Shown: piece after piece, positions 1-12,600 of the stretch
Layout of the letters: each line of letters begins with the position of its first letter
How positions within the stretch are numbered: the first letter of the stretch is position 1
Source: Ptychodera flava
Taxonomy: Eukaryota > Hemichordata > Enteropneusta > Ptychoderidae
Assembly (NCBI RefSeq): GCF_041260155.1
Contig: NC_091941.1
Location: 40,558,747-40,622,746 of the forward strand
DNA: 64,000 bases
Direction of reading: 5' to 3'
Notes under the pieces: model-generated
Seen by the model: the letters and a program-made list of their open reading frames with translations, nothing else
The model's database searches: none
Told to the model about the DNA's origin: nothing
Position numbers and translations under genes: made by a program

Positions 1-880
1 AAATGATTGCATGATAAATTGCAACCCTCCCTCCCAAAACCGCCGGCCCTCCGGGCTGTAATTTCTATCGCTAACATATATAACCAATTGTTATTTAAAT
101 TTGCTGATATTGTTTCAGTTATTCCTGGGAGAGAATATAAGGAGGGTCAAGTTTTAGAATGTCGGACAAGGGGGTCACATTTTAGACAAGAGGATAGAGG
201 GAGGGAGGGTCACATTTTACAGTACAGGTGCGCGCGAAATTCCCCCGGCCCAACCCTTGTAAATACTGAAGGCTCCCGTAGAGAGGTTTAGTTACGCGTA
301 TTTACGCGTACGTCTGACGGCACGCAGTGATGTACATGTGTCTGTGCTAACGTGTGATTTTTGGTTTAGCTCTGCGTCCCTGATGATTTTGCTGCACTTT
401 TTTCTCAGAAACATGTGAAATTTGTGTATTTTTCAAGAAAAACATTTCTCGGCATGAGGACTATTCTTCTACCCTCGGAATGAATAGCCTAATTTCCTTT
501 GACACTGTGCAGTTACAGGCGTCGGATAAAAAGTTGATATGAGACTTCAAAGTCCGTCCATGACAGGAAATCATAGCAAGTACTTCTAAACAGCTATGAT
601 TATCAGGTACATAGAGAACGTTTCCCGTACGTCATAAAATTATTTGATGAAAACAAATATCTGTCACGTGATCAATGCTTTCGTCGTTTCCGTGCCTTGA
701 AATATCAATTCATATGTAAGGACAACAGAGAATTTTGATGGATCATTTGCCGAAATTCTCATCAGCAGTTGATCTAATATTTAAGAGATAATTCACAACT
801 GTTTGGAAGCAGTGGAATTAATAGGGGGGTCGATATTGTTTGGGATTTATTTACAGATTAATTTACCTTCTAAGTCGATC

Positions 881-929
<49 letters not shown>

Positions 930-1426
930 GTTGTTTTTTGGCTGTTTCTAGTATGTATCGTTCCTGTTCGAGTTTTGTGAACTACTTGTACTAACAAGCT
1001 ACGACCCATGAGCGTAGCAGAATCACTGTTCTGAGCATGAACAGAGGTTAAAGGTATTTATATTTAATTTCGAGAAATGAAAAATAAATGATACACAACA
1101 GAGATAATGTGCGGTATGCGGTGGTCGCCGGGGGTGGTCGTCACACCCCACGAGCGCACTTTGTACCCTCCAAGAACTCACCATGTTTATTGCATTATTC
1201 CCCCTCTTACAACGTATCGTCAAAAGACAGCGGACTTACAAGACCTATAAAACTGCATTACATGATTTAGAGAATATACACAAAATATACTGGTGTCGAC
1301 ATCGTGGAGTTAAAGACAAAATACACTGACACCAATATATACGCATTCAACACCTATCATACAAACGAGGCAACGAGCACAGTCCCGCTATTCATAGAGG
1401 GACAGTGCCTCGTGTAACTCCATTAA
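1..1426. other. Non-coding stretch with G-rich repeat and (GATT)n microsatellite
   Basis: No convincing exon seen. Positions ~130-230 carry three loose copies of a G-rich phrase (ggagggtcacatttta), a motif that recurs across the window (2880-3210, ~16740-16790). A perfect (gatt)n tract lies at about 882-924. Short open frames here are interrupted by repeats and have no recognisable domain. Confidence 0.6.
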
Positions 1427-2198
1427 GGTGAAGTACTACGAATTACGTCAAAATTAAGTTGTGGTGTCATTTTCTTGAAACTTTGCACAAATATTCTTGG
1501 AAGTTGTGCAAGTGCAGAAATGAAATAAAAAATGGGGGTCACCACGCTTGTTTCCATGGAAACGGACGTTAGAATGGCGTCGTTAGAAATACATAAAAAT
1601 GATATAATTCACTTAAACTAAAGAAAGCAATCATAAAACGCTTAGCAAATGAGTTAATTTTAATAAATACCGAGACTTAAGATCCATATCTATCGAATGT
1701 ATAGTGTTCATGATGTTTGTGAAGAAATTTTGACATAAGTATCGATTACAAAATGACAATATCGAAATTATATCACTACATAATTTTCGAACTTTCTTCC
1801 TGTCGCTTTGAATGGTGTCATTTGACCAAACATGGCGAATAAACTCCTGACATAATACCATTTAGTTTACACTTTTAATAAAAGGGTGTCACCACGCTAC
1901 TTTTTACAATATCTCAAGGTGAATGGGTAATTTGCACCATATAAAAGGGAGAGAAATGTTAATTTTACGCTCATATTGAATAAAAACCAGCTTCCTAGGG
2001 GGTCAAAATATGACAAGGTTATAGGTCACATGTATTTCTAAGACACTGGGTCAAAAAATTAGGTAAAAGCGCAATTTCAACAATGACAGGTGATGTTAAA
2101 AACATGCGCTACAAAATAACCAATTGCGGCAGGCTGGAGTTAAATCTGCGCAGAAACGTTCTAAAGCGTGTGCGCGTCCGAATTCGTCGTCCTTTACC
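1427..2198. mobile_element. TTAA-flanked non-autonomous DNA transposon (MITE-like, 772 bp)
   Basis: TTAA lies directly on both sides (1423-1426 and 2199-2202). The left end begins GGTGAAGTACTACGAATT; the reverse complement of the right end begins GGTAAAGGACGACGAATT, so these are imperfect terminal inverted repeats. No transposase is present. Two internal copies of a ggtcaccacgct phrase occur (~1537 and ~1890). A TTAA target duplication is typical of the piggyBac and Kolobok superfamilies; which of the two applies is not decidable from these ends. Confidence 0.7.
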
Positions 2199-2461
2199 TT
2201 AAGGTGCGGAATTGAGTTTTATCGGTTTTTGAAAGTTTTGTTGGAAGTTTGGAAAGCTAAATTAAACAGTTAAACAGTAGTAATTTGGCTAAATAGCAGA
2301 CATCGGGTAGATGCCAAATGGTAAACCGCGACCGGCAAGGTAAGGAAGGCTAAATTCGCCAAATAACCTTCTCAGACCACAGGCATAATTGTTGACCGGG
2401 TAGTTTGTATCAAAGGTGTTTGCTGTGAGTTTTTATGCTACGTTCCGACGTCCTGATATGC

Positions 2462-3516
2462 GCTATAGCCACAGGGTGTTGTCTAAATGTCCGTCCCCAG
2501 GGGTGGGTAGGTGTTTCGTTGTATTGCTAATAAAGATATATTCTACCAACCTTTGGTGTTTTGGTCTTAAACTTAGCACTGCCCTTGACAATCTTGCGTT
2601 AACGTTTTATCAACATGCTGTATCTATTATCTGATGAGTTTGAGTGCAAATTGGCCAAAGTAAGCAAGGGTAAATTACTAAGCTGTGGACGCTGTCACCA
2701 GATTATCACCGGATTAAATTTGACAAAGTCAACAACTACTGGCGCGTTCGTTGTTGACTTTGTCAAATTTAATCCGGTGATAATCTGGTGACAGCGTCCA
2801 CAGCTTAGTAATTTACCCTTGCTTACTTTGGCCAATTAGGCACTCAAACAGGTGCAGCCACCGGAGCTATTCATCGAAAAAGCTATTCAAGGAGCAATTT
2901 TTGAGGGCAGGGGAAATTTTAATTTTGCTAGGGCAGGGGACATATTTTTAGGTGGTAGGGGAGCAAATTTTAGTTTTTTTGTAGGGCAGGGCGGATATCG
3001 GTCGATTGTCATGGGGACAGGGCTTGGCGAAAAACTTTTTGAGGGGAATTGTTTCCAGGGCAGGGGAAATTGGCAAGTTTTTTTTCGCCACAGGGTGAGG
3101 GAGCTTCAAAAATTCACAGTGGGGAGGGGAAACATGCAAAAATAAGTGGGGAGTGGGTAAAAATGAAGTTTGAGTGTGGGAGGGTAAGTCGAAAAATGTT
3201 CTGTGGGAGGGCAAATTATGAACAGCTAGTTAATTACCCTCTTGACTTAAAATTAGTCAATTCACATTATTTGTCATGCACAATATATCTTATCATAGTA
3301 AGGATCTTTTTAAAAGTGCATTGTTCGTTGGCTGCACCTGCTATCAGATAATAGATACAGCATGTTGAATAAAACGTTAACGCAAGATTGTCAAGGGCAG
3401 TGCTAAGTTTAAGACCAAAACACCAAAGGTTGGTAGAATATATCTTTATTAGCAATACAACGAAACACCTACCCACCCCTGGGGACGGACATTTAGACAA
3501 CACCCTGTGCTATAGC
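2462..3516. mobile_element. Foldback element with nested inverted repeats (~1.05 kb)
   Basis: Outer arms 2462-2634 and 3342-3516 are near-identical inverted copies of ~173 bp starting gctatagc(c)acagggtg. Inside, 2637-2736 and 2750-2848 form a second, almost perfect ~100-bp inverted repeat separated by only ~13 bp. The interior 2880-3210 is a run of G-rich units (gggcaggggaaatttt-like). No transposase; target duplication unclear. Open frames over the arms appear in both orientations because the arms are inverted copies, so they are not genes. Confidence 0.75.
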
Positions 3517-3581
3517 CTTCCCTGTATGAAGGCTACATATCAGAACGTACGGTTGGACCTGTAGCTCTGCAGTGGTTGTCT

Positions 3582-3671
3582 AGCTCTGCGTGGCAGGGCT
3601 GTGTGTTACCGGTGTTGTGGTGGGAGGCTGTATAACGCCGGTAACACACAGCCCTGCCACGCAAAGCTATG
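3582..3671. repeat. Short inverted repeat (31-bp arms)
   Basis: Arms 3582-3612 and 3641-3671 (agctctgcgtggcagggctg... and its complement) flank a ~28-bp loop. A hairpin MITE remnant is the likeliest reading; it abuts the right end of the foldback element at 3516. Confidence 0.6.
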
Positions 3672-3848
3672 GTTTTGCCGTCCGACCCAAATACCCGGGC
3701 AAAACCTCGAGCTACACAGCCATGCCTCTGGCTACTCTCATTTGAGGCCATGTTTGCAAATACGCCGGGGCAGTGAAGATATAAGGTGACTCCCTAGGTT
3801 GCTGGAAAAGGTAGCCTAATTCAAAGCTTCGACTCCTCATGTCGTTAC

Positions 3849-4203
3849 AAATGGCATAGCTTAATTTTGGCAGGGATTCAACGCCTAACGGCGTCGAATC
3901 CCTGCCAAAATTAAGCTATGCCATTTGCATCGCATAATGGCATGTCCGCATTTTGCATCGCATAATAGCATGTCCAAATGATCGCATTTTGCACCTCATC
4001 ATGGCATGTCGTAATTACGAATGTCAAGTCTGCATGTCCAAATATTCGCATTTTGCATCTCATCATGGCATGTCGTAATTGCGAATGTCAAGTCTGCATG
4101 TCCAAATATTCGCATTTTGTACCTCATCATGGCATGTCGTAATTACGAATGGCATGTCGTAATTACAAATGGCATAGCGTAATTTTGGCAGGGATTCAAC
4201 GCC
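3849..4203. repeat. Inverted-repeat-bounded element with internal ~62-bp tandem units
   Basis: A 37-bp motif (aaatggcatagcttaatttt... ending ggattcaacgcc) occurs at 3849-3885, inverted at ~3891-3929, and directly again at 4167-4203. Between the last two lie about four tandem units of ~62 bp built from gcatgtccaaatattcgcat and catcatggcatgtcgtaatt. This layout, terminal inverted repeats around a microsatellite-like core, is known for some Helitron/MITE-type elements; the family is not assigned. Confidence 0.65.
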
Positions 4204-4575
4204 ATACGCAACAGAAACTGCAAGTACAAAAAACTGTCTAGATCCACAATGACTGTGGTACTGCGTGTGTGTTTGCCTGTAGCTAGATTTAACTTTACCA
4301 AAGGCGACTGAAATCTCCACATTCAGTGTTTAAAAACTTGACTTTGAAGTCTTAAATTTCAGATTCGAATGATCGTGATAACAATAACCTTAACACAGAA
4401 GTGATATTTGCAATCAATAGCGTTATTTCACGGTGACCTGTAATTGATTTTGAGATGTACAGTCGTGCAAAATTAATTCAGTCCGGTGATTCTTTTAAAG
4501 TGTTTACTCTGTACTTGATGGTGAAATAAATTTCTTCTGGTTAATGTCTCGCATTTGTTTTGTTTTTTACTCGTC

Positions 4576-4717
4576 GCCACGTGACTTTCTTTTGTTTCAA
4601 AAGTGTCCATTTTACAAGTTCTTTTGTTTAAAAGTGTCCGATTTACTAGTAAATCGGACACTTTTAAACAAAAGAACTTGTAAATCGGACACTTTTTAAA
4701 CAAAAGAAAGCCAGGTG
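4576..4717. repeat. Palindromic MITE (~140 bp)
   Basis: Centre 4614-4682 is an essentially perfect palindrome (acaagttcttttgtttaaaa, then gtgtccgattt, mirrored). The match extends outward, less perfectly, to ccacgtgactttcttttg on the left and its complement on the right. No coding capacity. Confidence 0.75.
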
Positions 4718-6491
4718 GTAATAATAAAATATTCGGTTATGGAAATTAGAAAGCATGGTTAGAACAATGGGCACGAGGCTGAGAGTGGTATAACGATGTG
4801 AATACCAAAGTTGCGACAGATGTCTAAAAGAGCCTTTCCTGCCTCGTTTATAAATTTATCTTTTGAGTTTCTTGGTGCGTGAAAAGCTGATGGGCAATAA
4901 GGGGTGCATTTTAGAAAGATTATGATGCGAGAGGTTTAGAAAGCGTTCCTAGGGTCAATGCGGGTAGCAGGACAAAAGCTGATCATCAATATCACAGATC
5001 ATTATCTGTAATGTTGGCGTATTGAAACAGATATTACAGACCATCCAGTAAATTTTGTATTTGTTAAAAATTTGAATCCAGTGGTTTAGGTGCTCAGCTT
5101 TGCTTCTTTAATTTTAACCGAAGCCCCTTTCTATCTGACTTTGGAGATATTTATTGGCCACCGGTTTTAGCATTCACGAATCGAATTCAACGTATGACAA
5201 TTTTTATGATTTTTTAAAACCTCAGTTCAAAGCATGCCCAAGTTTAATCTAAATTGACGAAATACGGACACAATAGCCACTCGTGTTGCTACTGCCGTAG
5301 GTTTGGATACATAGCTCAGAACCAGGACTGATGTAGTCGTGGGCACCTCACTCGCTGCAGACAAGTACATAAATATTGAACAGAGTAGAGACGAGGGTAC
5401 TTTCAAGCAGGATTATCGGAGAAATGTAAAGTAACACTGCTGAGGTGCCCAGATGAAGACAATATCGACTATTTTCCCAAATGTTTAATAATAGTATCTA
5501 GTTTATTAATAATAGTTTCTGTCTTGCAAACAATATACCGAATATTCTTTGCTGTCTTGCTGCCAATCAGAATTTATCTTTGCTGTTTGTACGTATGATC
5601 CATGAAACCTGTCGCCTTGTCACCATCCATCTCGTATTAGTATTTCGCGAACTATCACTTTGGTCAAGATCACTGCAGATTGCCTTTCCACAGACGGGCA
5701 GACGTTCTCCCCTGAGTTTTGTGCATTCTTTGATGGATTAGTCCAAAGCAATAAATGTAAGAAGGTATGGCGATTTTCTATTTGCAAAAGCACTGTACAG
5801 CATTCGCTGAGCAAGACTAAAATTAAAACATGTCGCGTGTCTTGGGATAAATTGTTGCATTTCGATGCGAAAATGCAATGACCTAAAAACTTGACTAAAC
5901 CAAAGTTGGGGAAACTTAGGAAGCCATCATCATTTCCGGACTGTGATGGAGTCGGAGGAATTTTATCGAAAACTCTGAAATTTCGAGTAACCCAGCCCCC
6001 CCCCCCCCCCCATCATGATGAATTTGAGTAACCCCCTCCCTAACACATAAATTTTGACTGACCCCCACACATAGAAAAAGTTACATGTCACTACGTGTAT
6101 TTGTAAATTTTACAAAATTACAGCAATAGTAAAGACCTTACACATCATGGTGTACCCTGCTAGATTATCATCGGTTATCTCATGACGGTTGAAGAAGGTG
6201 AAACCAACAAAACGAAATTCAAAGTCACTACAAAATATAGTTATAAAAGCTCATGCTATAACCAGTATGCAACCATACAGTATCGTTTAATTTGGATGGG
6301 TATCATTACAGGTTTTTCACTATACGATATCTCACAGGGCGGAATTTGAAAGTACGGAGGGGGTATACGCGAGAAGATGAGGAAAAGCGTCAGAGGGGGC
6401 TGCCCCTGTCTTGCATGGGAAATTTTCAGGAATTGACGTGTGCAATGGTGCAGTTTGGTGCAATCTGAGAGGGGTTTTTAATTTTGTTTTA
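4718..6491. other. No gene seen; homopolymer-C tract
   Basis: AT-rich sequence without supported exons. A poly-C run lies at about 5995-6011 and G-rich phrases at 6350-6480, the latter belonging to the same low-complexity family found elsewhere in the window. The 60-75-codon frames near 5620-5881 overlap in opposite strands and show no domain. Confidence 0.5.
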
Positions 6492-9400
6492 GGGACGATT
6501 CAGAATTTACTTCCAGGGGGAGGGTGGAGGATTTTCTATTTTCTGGGTGATTTTTTTCCACGCCCCCCCCCTAGTAAATTATAGAAAAAATCTATGGCCC
6601 CCCCCCTCATCTTTCCTGTTTTTTTTTCCATGGCCCCCCCCCCCCTAAATATATACATGCATGCTTATACATTATAGTCATATCCAGTCTAACAAGTTGC
6701 AGGAACTGTAGTGGACATATAATCGATGATATAACAAATCATTTCAGGGTTATGTGACTATAAAAAGAATGATTTGCAGGGACTGCAAGTGGCACACTTT
6801 TGGAAAGAATAAACATATCTGGTTGTAAATTTCTGAAGAAAAGTTAATTACTAAATATGAATACTTTTTTCGTTATGTCTCACTGATAAATATGATGCAC
6901 ACAAAGACAAGCAAAGATGTCAGTTAGAAATAGTGAACAGAAAATCAGAGGAGCAGTCTGCAAATGATATATATCTTGAAGTTTAATGGTACATCATTTG
7001 CAGATATCCAGATATTTCTGGAAAGTGAGATGTACATGTACATGCACACGTTCAGCATACATTTTCATTTGATGATGCTGAATATTTGCAGACTCACGGT
7101 GAAAGTTTTAAACATTAGGAATTAAAATTGGTGAAAGCCAACTTATTTTTAATTTTCTCTTTTTTTCTAATTTGGTTGTCATAAGACCAAGTAGCTGCCA
7201 CTGAAAGCAACAATTGCTGACGGAACATTTCTTGAACAAAACACCTTATCCAAAACATGAATTCACATGTTATTCTGCTCATTCCATTCACAATCCAATG
7301 TTCATATTAAAATGCAGATTACCCTGTGTAAGTCAAAGTTCACATTTTGTCAGCAGTATTTTTCAAAATTGACAGAGCATTCATATTTCAAATTTTTTTA
7401 ACAAACTTTAATTTAAAATAGTCGTGATGCACATGTTTTCAGATGACACGAAACAATACATGTTAATTTGTTTTTTTGCCTTTTCTGCCAGCCGCCACTG
7501 TAAAATCTTTGATTATACATATCAGAATGAATGGGACACAAAAGTATTAGCATCAATACACAATGTGTAAGCGTATCCAGATTTCTCCTAGCCTCATACA
7601 CATTGAGATCACTTCTTGGACTACAGCAAATTTCTTGGTACACAATATTTCAACAATCCGACACCGTAGCATTGATGCAGTGCCACATAATCTTCTGGAT
7701 GCCCATACAGCATTATTGGAAAATCAACCCTTTTATAAATTATCACCATATATTTTTGACAGTAATACATAATATTTTTATTTTAAACATTAAAAAACTA
7801 TTCGTTGAAAAGGTAACTTGAAGATGAGACGGCCATAAATTTATTTTCAAAAAAGTTTATAGTAGATGTAAGCACTGTAAAAAGTTATGTAAAACATTTA
7901 AAAAATTTAGAAAGGGTAAAATTGATGAGAATGAAACATAGAAAAAAGGAGCAGAAAAGAAGAGAGGATAAAAAATACGAGGACTATGACTGGTTAAAGT
8001 TGCTCTTGAGTGGGAACCTTCAAAATTTAAACGTAAAAGAATTAAAAAAATACCTTGATAAACATAAATTACCAAAACAAAAAAAAATTGAAAGCTGAAA
8101 AAGTTCAAATTATAACCGCACATATACCGTACATGCACAACCTTCATTCAATTTAAGAAAACTGTCAGGGAAAGATATTGTAACAACTTATGTCACAGAT
8201 GAGTCAGAGTCAGATAGCAGTGACTCTGAATTGGAAACCTCTGTCAATGGAGTCATTGAGAGTGATGATGATGGTGTTGGTTCTGAATATGATAGTGACA
8301 CAGACACTGACACTGACAAAATCCCAGAGAACCAACGTGACCATGTTACTTTAAGAAGTGGCAGAGTAGCAAGTCGTTTTGTTTTGAATTAAGGTGGAGC
8401 TGCATGTTGCCAACACAGTTTTTTTCAAAGCAATATTTCTCATCAAAGATGACAAGGAAACCCCCTCATACCATATATTTTCAAAAAGCAGAGACTTTAA
8501 AGTTTAGTATGGTAGCAGTAGTTTACTCAAAGGATGAAGTGGGTGTATATTTGGGGTAAAAAACCTCAATTTTGGTATTAATGATAAAAATTAATTTAAG
8601 TCAAAAACTTGACACTATTTTCTGAAATGTAATATTTCACTTGAAAGGAGAGTATATGTAGAAAAAAACAACTATTTTATTTGGCATTATCCATCCTCAT
8701 TTTAAAATTGTAGGGGTTTAAAGACTGACACACTAATAATTGATTAAAATCATGATCAGCAAAATTAAGATGCCTCTTATTCAAAATGCCTCATATTAAA
8801 AATGTAAGAGCTTTATTGCCAAACAAAACCAATTGATAGTCGTTGTGTTATATAGCATGTAAAAAACATAATGTGAAATTTCAGAAAATTTGACCCAGCC
8901 GGAGTGGAGTTAAATTCTTTGGAAATTTTGAAAATTGGGAGGCAAAAGAAGCCAAGAAATCGGGTGATTTGCATAAATTAACACTTCTTTTTCATACAAC
9001 TTTCAACTGCTTTACAAGCTACAAGGTAAACCCAACCTTAAAAAGACATTTGCTGTAATTTTTAGCATTTGTTCAATGTTCATCTCTGTGCATCAGCATT
9101 TGTTTGATATTCTATCACTACATAGAACACCCAATGCTGTATTTAGCAACATACCAGTGTGAACATAAATGACCATTGTTATTGTTGATAAATGAATTCT
9201 AGTCTGGACTTGATTCGAGATCTCTTTTCAACAAAAACAACCCTGACTGTTCACTGTATGGTTTGTGTTGACATGCTAAATACTGGACATTTCATGACGC
9301 TTCAGGGAGGAGAACAAGATACTGCAGTAGATGCATAAAACAAAACCACTGTGAATATTACCGAATTTGGCAGCTAAAGGAGTTTAACTAAACATGTGAG

Positions 9401-9606
9401 TTTATCTGTCACCCAGGTAGCGTCTATGGTTCTCTTTCGTAGGGATCAGAAATTCTGGGCAAATATTGAATTGATGTTTTTTTTCCTTGGCCCCCCCTAA
9501 AAGATTGTGGTATTTTTGTCTGGCCCCCCCTAAATTTTCTTGGGAAAAATGGGTGACCCCCCCTGAAAATCCTCCACCCCCCTGGAAGTAAATTCTGAAT
9601 CGTCCC
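6492..9606. mobile_element. TTA-flanked DNA transposon with ~41-bp terminal inverted repeats
   Basis: Both ends carry GGGACGATTCAGAATTTACT followed by TCCAGGGGG and then GTGGAGGATTTTC, in inverted orientation (6492-6536 and 9562-9606). TTA flanks each end (6489-6491, 9607-9609), a 3-bp duplication as seen in the PIF/Harbinger superfamily. Length is 3115 bp. A coding remnant lies at 7949-8391; the rest shows no recognisable transposase. Poly-C/poly-G runs sit just inside both ends. Family assignment is inference from duplication size and the GGG start. Confidence 0.65.
7949..8391 (+). pseudogene. Transposon-derived protein C-terminus: SAP-like helix motif plus acidic tail
   Basis: One frame reads YEDYDWLKLLLSGNLQNLNV, then KELKKYLDKHKLPK, which resembles the short SAP-like helix-loop-helix (a DNA-binding fold) seen at the end of some transposon proteins of aquatic animals. 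A second frame, offset after an A-rich run near 8080, continues with a Ser/Asp/Glu-rich stretch (ESDSSDSELE, SDTDTDTDK) and ends LRSGRVASRFVLN before the stop at 8389-8391. The two frames look like one protein tail broken by a frameshift. It lies inside the TTA-flanked element. The family is not recognised; a nuclease- or transposase-associated protein is possible. Confidence 0.4.
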
Positions 9607-12600
9607 TTACTAAGTAAAACTGTCAGAACACCCCAAGGGGAGAGCACGAGAGGGGTGTCCTCCTCTCGCATCGAATATTTTGAGATATTGATGCGTGTAA
9701 TGGTGCAATCTGAGAGGTCTTTCAATTTATTTTGCAACAAAAATTGAGTATAACCCCTTTTTTCTCTCCACTTTTTGAACAACCCCCTTGTAGCTTTCAA
9801 TTGTTTGAGTGCCCCCCTTCTCAGATTCCTCCGACCCCCATGCCGTAAATAATGACGGCTCCTTTACTATGTATATTGATGAGACAAATGATATTGTAGT
9901 AGTGAAAGACATTTCGCATTTTCAAGTCAGCTAATTTGTTATTGGCATATCTAATGAGCTTTCACAATTTGGCATATGAAACTTGAAGGACTTGACCAAT
10001 GGCAATCAAACTTTACTAAATAAAGTGATAATTCAATGATATGACAGCAGTGGAAGAAATTTAGCATTTCATTTTAGGTAATTACATATTTGCATACCAA
10101 ACACTGTTTTAACTGAAGCTATTACATGATGAATAGTGTATGTGATGTTGATTATAACAATTTAATGAAGTAATTACCAAATCTTTAATCGTTTTGTGAT
10201 TGCCTGTATGAAACAGGTACGGAAACCCCAATTTCAAACTGACTTGTAACAAGCATATCAAGCCCTATTGTTGGCTACAGTGGCGGTTTAGGCGCGTATT
10301 TCGAATGACTGTGCCTGTTAATGTCTTCATTATGAGTTGGTTTGACTCAAAAGGCTTGACTCAAATGACTTGACTCAAATTGTCGTTGCCTGTTTGTTTA
10401 GGCTATCAAACTGAATAGTTTTTTTTTTCTTTCCCTAAGTTTCCTCATTATCCTGTGACATATTTTCATGGAACCTTGTCTTCCTTTATGGCGATCTTTA
10501 CTCCTGTAGTCAGCGTTGGTAACTTCTGTAAAACATCTGAACACGTCACAGACATCAAAACTATTATCGGACCAATGCAAGTCGAAGCATCGATTAATGC
10601 TCAAGTTACGTGATTCATTCGGTAAGACTGTCGAAGTTTCTCTCGATAAGGCTGAGTTCACAAAAAAATTATGAGGGAGGAGGCTGGAGGAATTTACGGG
10701 TGGGGTTCAAAAATTCTGGGCTTAGTAAAGGGGGGCTTGAAAGTTTTAATCTGCCTATAGGGGGAACCTGAAAATTTTTGGTTCCCAACATTTTGATGTC
10801 GTCCAATGGTCCTAATGTTAGTAATAAATTAAACAAAATCTAGAACCGTTTTGCCGCATTTTATGACTCTAGTCTCGAAAAAATAAAAAAATGCATGAAT
10901 GGCATTAAATTTTCGTAAAAACAACAAGTTGGCCTTGTAACGGGCAGGAGCTGCAAATGTCGATAATTTTTTTAATGTTTCTATGCAATATACAAATACA
11001 GTTTCTTGATGTCTCTCTACAGCATGCTGAAAAACACAATATTCAGTTTGTCAACAAAGCCCGTTTGTCTGTATATTGGTGATAAGCGAATTAGAGTTCA
11101 GACTGAAAGTTATTTTTCAATTATACGAATGCACGGTACACCAAGGCTGTGTTGGCAAGCTGAATACTGGACAGTTAAACATGCTGGAGGGAGTAGAACA
11201 AGAACGCAGTTGTATAAACTGAACAAAAATATTGTCAAAATACAAAGGTAAGTCACTGCATACCGATGGTGACAGGATACTCTGACTCTGATGTAGTTTA
11301 AGAAGAGTTTGGGTCATAGGACACTCAATTGACAGTGAAACATACATGTACTTGTACACAAGATCAGGCCAGAGAGCAACACATGGAAGACTGGGAGACT
11401 TAATAGTTACCATGGAATTTTGAATTCTGGCATATAAGAGTAATAAAATATTACAGAAAAAAGATGGGGTCACCATGCTTGATTTTATACAAATGCACGA
11501 TGAAAAGTCACAGTGTTTCTCGAAAATGACTTAAAATCAATATATAAAACCATTCAGTTCAAGTTCATGCAGTGAATAAAATTTTCACATCTCATCATAC
11601 AATGACACAAAAGTAAAGTTTTGAACAGTATAATCATTTATTTGATAGAATATTTTAACCTTCCAGTTACCAGTATTGTCAGTTTTGCAAAACATTTATA
11701 AGTAGCATCTAAATCGTATATGTCTTGTACTTTTGAAAAAAATATTTTTGGCAGGTCAGTTTTTCACAATTTGGCTAAATGTAGCCAGGAATTCACAATT
11801 TGCATAATCTCTCGTGATTGTCATTTTGTGTGCTCTTCAGCTGGTGCCATTGGTATGGCCAGAGTTGGATAATCTCAAGTCGACTTAGACTGATAAATCA
11901 AAAGTCCACTGATGCATTTAAAAATGAATCAATTAAAGAACCTGCCCTAGCGAAATGGCTCTACAACCTGTTGATAAGTGGTAGTTTCGAACATCTGCGA
12001 GCAAAACTAAGCAATACATGTTTATTTTTGCTCTGCGTGCATTCCTAAGAAATACGGGAGAGACTTGAAAATTTATGATCATATAGACGGAGGACTTGAA
12101 AACTGTTGAGATTTCAATCGCGATTCCTCCACCCCACCCCCCCACCCCCCACCACCACCGTGTTTTGTGAACGCAACCTAATTGACTGAAATTTCGTAGG
12201 CCTGCTTTATTTTCAGTCTCAGTATATCAACAATGTGGGCACATCTGTGTACGTCACACGAATTTCCAGTAGGCCTAAAGAGCACATCTCAGAAACTCTT
12301 CCCCAAACATAAATCATAGTCTTCATAGGGCTGCGTTCACAAACACCTCATGGAGGAGAATTAACGGGGACATAGCAAGGGTATGTTTGGAACATTTGAA
12401 GGGATTTGGAGACTTAAAGGGGGACCCGAAACGAAACTGTCTCTGATTGATATGAAATATGTGTTGGATTAAATCTAAGATAAAAAGTCACAGAAAGTAA
12501 ATGTATGGAAAAAATTCTCTGTTGTGTATTTATTGTTAAGAACACATACATAAACATACTGGTACTTTCTAACATCCATAGACATCAACCCAGATCAAAT

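Noticed and set aside
2852-3351. Gly/Phe-rich frames of ~100 residues
   Set aside because: Lie in the G-rich core of the foldback element and overlap on both strands without a domain.
9402-9912. 132-residue minus-strand frame
   Set aside because: Crosses the terminal repeat of the 6492-9606 element and its G-rich runs; no domain.
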